Source: an uncultured Bacteroidales bacterium (GTDB taxonomy: Bacteria; Bacteroidota; Bacteroidia; Bacteroidales; Bacteroidaceae). From it: DNA of 48,288 bases. Both the position numbers and the translations under genes were made by a program. Shown in pieces: positions 45,510 to 48,288 of the stretch (positions within the stretch are counted from its first letter, which is position 1; each line of letters begins with the position of its first letter). The DNA is taken from NCBI GenBank assembly GCA_902789725.1, contig CADAPC010000014.1:1-48288 (forward strand), read 5' to 3'. Under the pieces are notes generated by a model. The model was not told the origin of the DNA. It did no database searches and saw only the letters and a list, made by a program, of their open reading frames with translations.

Positions 45510-47615
45510 ATGAAGAATATATTGAAACATATCGCCATCGCATCAGTCGTTGCCACCGGACTCGTGGCAACCTCCTGCGAGGACATGATGACCGTTGATA
45601 CAGGCGACAAGGCATACTCCAATGCCCAAGACACGCTCTACTCCTACCTCGGCATCATGCGTGCCATGCAGGACGTGGCAGAGCGTCAAGTCATTCTTGG
45701 TGAAATCCGTGGCGACCTCGTCAGCTCCACCGACTACACCACCGACACCCTCTACGCCATCTCCAACTTCGATGATCCGGCCGACCAGTCCTGCTCCATG
45801 CTGCAGGTGAGCGATTATTACAACGTCATCAACAACTGCAACTTCTACCTCCACAATGCTAACACCTCAGCCGTGAAGTCGAACGTCCAGTATATGGTGC
45901 CCGAATTCGCCCAGGTCAAGGCCATCCGTGCATGGGCCTACCTCCAGCTCGTCAAGAACTACAAGGAGGTGCCCTACATCACAGAACCCGTCAAGAACCT
46001 CAGCGTAATTGAGAACTTTGATTATGCCCACAACCTCGTCAACAAAGACAACCTCATTGACAAAATTCTTGAGGATGGTGTCCTCCAGTTCCTCGACACC
46101 CCCTACCCTCAGTATGGTTCGGCCGCCGACCCTGCCGGCAAGTGGAACAACGGCTACACCGACATTTCCGCACGTCTGCTTATGATTCCCATCCGCGTTG
46201 TGCTCGGCGACCTCTATCTACTGCGCGGAGCTTCAGAGAGCGACTACCAGAAGGCTGCACAGTACTACTACGACTACCTGAAGAACGAGACAACCCCCAT
46301 GCCGATGCAGTACTGCTCTGTCCGCAACCAGCGCAACAACCTTACCTACACGGCCGTCAACTGGGGTTTCTGGGCTTCCACCTACAGTTACTCCGCCGCC
46401 TCTTCCGAGGTCATCTCCCTCATTCCAGGTTCGGCCAATGCAGGCTTAGGAAAGATGCTCACCCGTGTAGCTGACATCTATGGCTACACACCCACCTCGT
46501 CACAACAGTCTGCTGCCAGCACATCAACCGATGAAAGCGGTAACACCACCACCAATAAGGATGCCAACGGCAGCGAAGTCTTCGAAGAGTCAGGAGCCAT
46601 CACCGTCACTCGCAACTACAAGCGCCAGTACGGTCCTTCCAACGCCTTCCAGGATGTGGCCAACAAGCAGACTTTCGTCAACTACGAGAACACCACTACC
46701 ACAAACCCCATCGCCTCCTACATCGAGAACTGCGATGCACGCTATGGCCTCTCCATCGAGAACCTCACTTACGAAGGAGTGGGCTACCCACTCTGCTGCA
46801 AGGCCGCACGCGGTAGTGCATTCTACTACACCATCCCCACCTATCGCAAGACCCTCATCTGGCTGCGTCTGGCCGAAGCCATCAACCGTGCCGGCTATCC
46901 AGAGTTCGCCTTCGCCATCCTCAAGGACGGTGTGAACCAGTTCACCATTCCCGAAGTGGTGGATCGCTACGACCTCAAGACTCGCTACGATGCCAACGGC
47001 GACTCCATCCCCGTCTATAACAGCGACTCCACCCGCATCTTGCGCTACGAGCAGGACACCATCCGCTACCGCGCTCTCGACTACGGCACCTACGGAGCCA
47101 TGTACTACGTGACCGATACCCTGCAGTTGATGAAATTCAACAACTTCCTCAATTTCAAGGACAACGTATGGGACGGCACATACGGCGTACATGCTCGCGG
47201 AGCGGGTCGAGGCAACTGGACTTCGGCCAATCAGGGTGAAATCATCACCAACATTGGTGGTTACCATGACTCCATCTACTACGACTACTCCAAGCTGCTC
47301 CTTGCTCAGGGGGTAAACCTCGAAAATGCATCGCAGGCAGATGTCATCAACGCCGTAGAGAACATCATCGTCGATGAGCTCGCACTCGAAACAGCCTTCG
47401 AGGGCAACCGCTTCACCGACCTCGTCCGCATTGCCGAACACAAGAACGCTTCGGGCTACGACGGCACTGAGTGGCTGGCCAAGAAGATTGCCAACCGCGG
47501 CACCAAGTCGTCCACTAGCACCTCAGCCGCTATCGATGGCTACGATGCCAGCATCTACAACAAGCTGAAGAACCAGAAACTCTGGTACTTCTCCTTGCCA
47601 CAGTGGGCTCAATAA
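45510..47615 (+). CDS. SusD/RagB family surface lipoprotein (second copy)
   Basis: A 701-residue SusD-like lipoprotein with C23 in ATSCEDM as the lipidated cysteine. The opening MMTVDTGDKAYSNAQDTLYSYLGIMRAMQ and the helical VKAIRAWAYLQLVKNYKEVPYIT (WAYLQLVKNYKEVPYI) are RagB/SusD features, and ELALETAFEGNRFTDLVRIAEHK (FEGNRFTDLVRIA) is the usual closing motif. It is longer than a typical SusD (~500-600 residues), with a Ser/Thr/Asn-rich insertion around residues 330-370 (SSQQSAASTSTDESGNTTT). It starts 13 bases after the second SusC and is the last gene of the operon. Confidence 0.93.
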   Translation: MKNILKHIAIASVVATGLVATSCEDMMTVDTGDKAYSNAQDTLYSYLGIMRAMQDVAERQVILGEIRGDLVSSTDYTTDTLYAISNFDDPADQSCSMLQVSDYYNVINNCNFYLHNANTSAVKSNVQYMVPEFAQVKAIRAWAYLQLVKNYKEVPYITEPVKNLSVIENFDYAHNLVNKDNLIDKILEDGVLQFLDTPYPQYGSAADPAGKWNNGYTDISARLLMIPIRVVLGDLYLLRGASESDYQKAAQYYYDYLKNETTPMPMQYCSVRNQRNNLTYTAVNWGFWASTYSYSAASSEVISLIPGSANAGLGKMLTRVADIYGYTPTSSQQSAASTSTDESGNTTTNKDANGSEVFEESGAITVTRNYKRQYGPSNAFQDVANKQTFVNYENTTTTNPIASYIENCDARYGLSIENLTYEGVGYPLCCKAARGSAFYYTIPTYRKTLIWLRLAEAINRAGYPEFAFAILKDGVNQFTIPEVVDRYDLKTRYDANGDSIPVYNSDSTRILRYEQDTIRYRALDYGTYGAMYYVTDTLQLMKFNNFLNFKDNVWDGTYGVHARGAGRGNWTSANQGEIITNIGGYHDSIYYDYSKLLLAQGVNLENASQADVINAVENIIVDELALETAFEGNRFTDLVRIAEHKNASGYDGTEWLAKKIANRGTKSSTSTSAAIDGYDASIYNKLKNQKLWYFSLPQWAQ

Positions 47616-47637
47616 GTACAAGTCTTCATATTGCCAG

Positions 47638-47668
47638 AGGCACAAAGTTTCGACTTTGTGCCTTTTTC
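47638..47668 (+). terminator. Intrinsic terminator of the FAS1-SusCD operon
   Basis: AGGCACAAAGT (47638-47648) and ACTTTGTGCCT (47653-47663) form a perfect 11-base stem closed by a stable TTCG tetraloop and followed by a T-run. It is 22 bases past the SusD stop. Confidence 0.9.
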
Positions 47669-48288
47669 TTTTACCTATACGATTCTTGTCCATTTTCCGA
47701 TTTTCTTACGTTCACAACTCATAGACTTCTTCATTTTTTGATGATTACCAGTTTCAGATTGAATAGAGGCTGATATAACCGTTTTGGTGACGTATCGCCG
47801 AAGTCAGGAAATAGCAAAACTTCGTTCTGTATTAAACTACATGAACGACAATCAATATAGATGTGACGCTACGGATCTTCAAAGACTATTTGAAGAGAAG
47901 TAACGAAGTTAAATACTAAAAAAGGAACCCGATGGACAGATAAAGATAAAAGGACATAAGACTGCGCTCGACCTTTGGTCGCTTCAGGCTTGAAGGACGT
48001 CCACTTTTGATTCTTGTTTCAGATTATGACAACAAGGAACAGGATGTGAAGAAGATAATGGGGATTAGTCTGCGATTAGCCAGAGCATGTCTTATAGCAC
48101 AACAAGAAGGACACACAACGAGGGGGGTGGTTGCAGCAACCACCCCTCGTTTTATTACATGTAAACTGGACACCATTATCTTCTTCTTCAAAATCTGCTG
48201 ATTATTCGTAAGTTATTGATACACAGCCGTATTGAAAAGGCAAAAACGGCAAAAGGAACAAACTGGGAACAGAGATATTGAAAACAAA
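47669..48288. other. Gene-poor end of window with hairpins and possible decayed coding sequence
   Basis: No supported gene in about 620 bases. A short frame at 47784-47903 reads VTYRRSQEIAKLRSVLNYMN and continues to DLQRLFEEK before a stop; a second frame from about 47916 reads KEPDGQIKIKGHKTALDLWS before a stop. Both look protein-like and could be pieces of one broken gene, but I do not recognise the family. Small palindromes at 47969-48002 and a larger hairpin at 48117-48151 follow. A 64-codon frame at 48007-48201 runs through that hairpin and is not credible as a gene. Confidence 0.4.
48117..48157 (+). terminator. Terminator-like hairpin
   Basis: AACGAGG...TGGTTGC (48117-48134) pairs with GCAACCACCCCTCGTT (48136-48151), with two extra G bases in the left arm, followed by only a short T-run. 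No gene ends just before it, so its transcript is unknown. It could end a small RNA or be a remnant of the possible broken gene upstream. Confidence 0.5.

Noticed and set aside
29772..47615. Conventional polysaccharide utilization locus
   Set aside because: SusC/SusD pairs are present but no carbohydrate-active enzyme is in the operon; the nearest GH2 gene is on the other strand with its own promoter and terminator.
48007..48201. Small 64-residue protein gene
   Set aside because: It starts on a TTG, has no ribosome binding site and reads straight through a strong hairpin; no family resemblance.

Overview
The window looks like a chromosomal segment of a Bacteroidales bacterium, most likely Prevotellaceae-like; the genus is my inference. 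The evidence is repeated Bacteroidetes-type promoters (TAnnTTTG at -7, in several cases with TTTG about 18-20 bases upstream), two SusC/SusD (RagA/RagB) pairs, surface-type lipoprotein signals, a CBM20-bearing amylomaltase of the DPE2 type and a DUF5715 protein. No tRNA, rRNA, CRISPR array or intact insertion sequence was seen.

Layout. 0.2-2.1 kb (minus): a sugar-1-phosphate activation pair, a GHMP kinase that reads more like plant galacturonokinase than galactokinase, followed by a nucleotidyltransferase. 2.1-2.8 kb: a divergent regulatory region with a very long imperfect hairpin and a 10-bp inverted repeat over the malQ promoter. 2.8-6.4 kb (plus): malQ (4-alpha-glucanotransferase) overlapping a membrane-anchored M15-like DUF5715 gene. 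6.5-13.9 kb (minus): an unusual operon of a giant protein holding two complete sensor histidine kinases fused head to tail, an SSS-family symporter and a lone C5-cytosine DNA methyltransferase. 14.0-16.9 kb (minus): FAD-dependent oxidoreductase (COG2509 type) and MATE exporter. 17.1-22.2 kb (plus): housekeeping operon dnaX-trmB-mrp-RluA family pseudouridine synthase. 22.2-28.6 kb (minus): phosphoglucomutase-type hexomutase, secreted GH2 glycosidase and C69 dipeptidase, each with its own promoter. 28.7-29.5 kb (plus): an SDR oxidoreductase.

29.6-47.7 kb (plus) is the most distinctive part: seven tightly spaced genes in the order FAS1 lipoprotein, SusC, SusD, FAS1 lipoprotein, FAS1 lipoprotein, SusC, SusD, ending in a strong terminator with a TTCG loop. 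There is no glycosidase, protease, sulfatase, sigma/anti-sigma pair or hybrid two-component regulator in it. It looks like an outer-membrane uptake or binding machine in which multi-domain fasciclin lipoproteins take the place usually held by surface glycan-binding proteins and enzymes. The ligand cannot be read from the sequence. The last 0.6 kb holds no convincing gene but contains clustered hairpins and what may be decayed coding sequence.

Functional reading: malQ and the hexomutase fit alpha-glucan use, the kinase/nucleotidyltransferase pair fits salvage of a free (uronic) sugar, and the secreted GH2 and C69 enzymes process glycans and peptides outside the cytoplasm. The best candidates for something undescribed are the double FAS1-SusCD operon and the double-kinase/symporter/methyltransferase operon.
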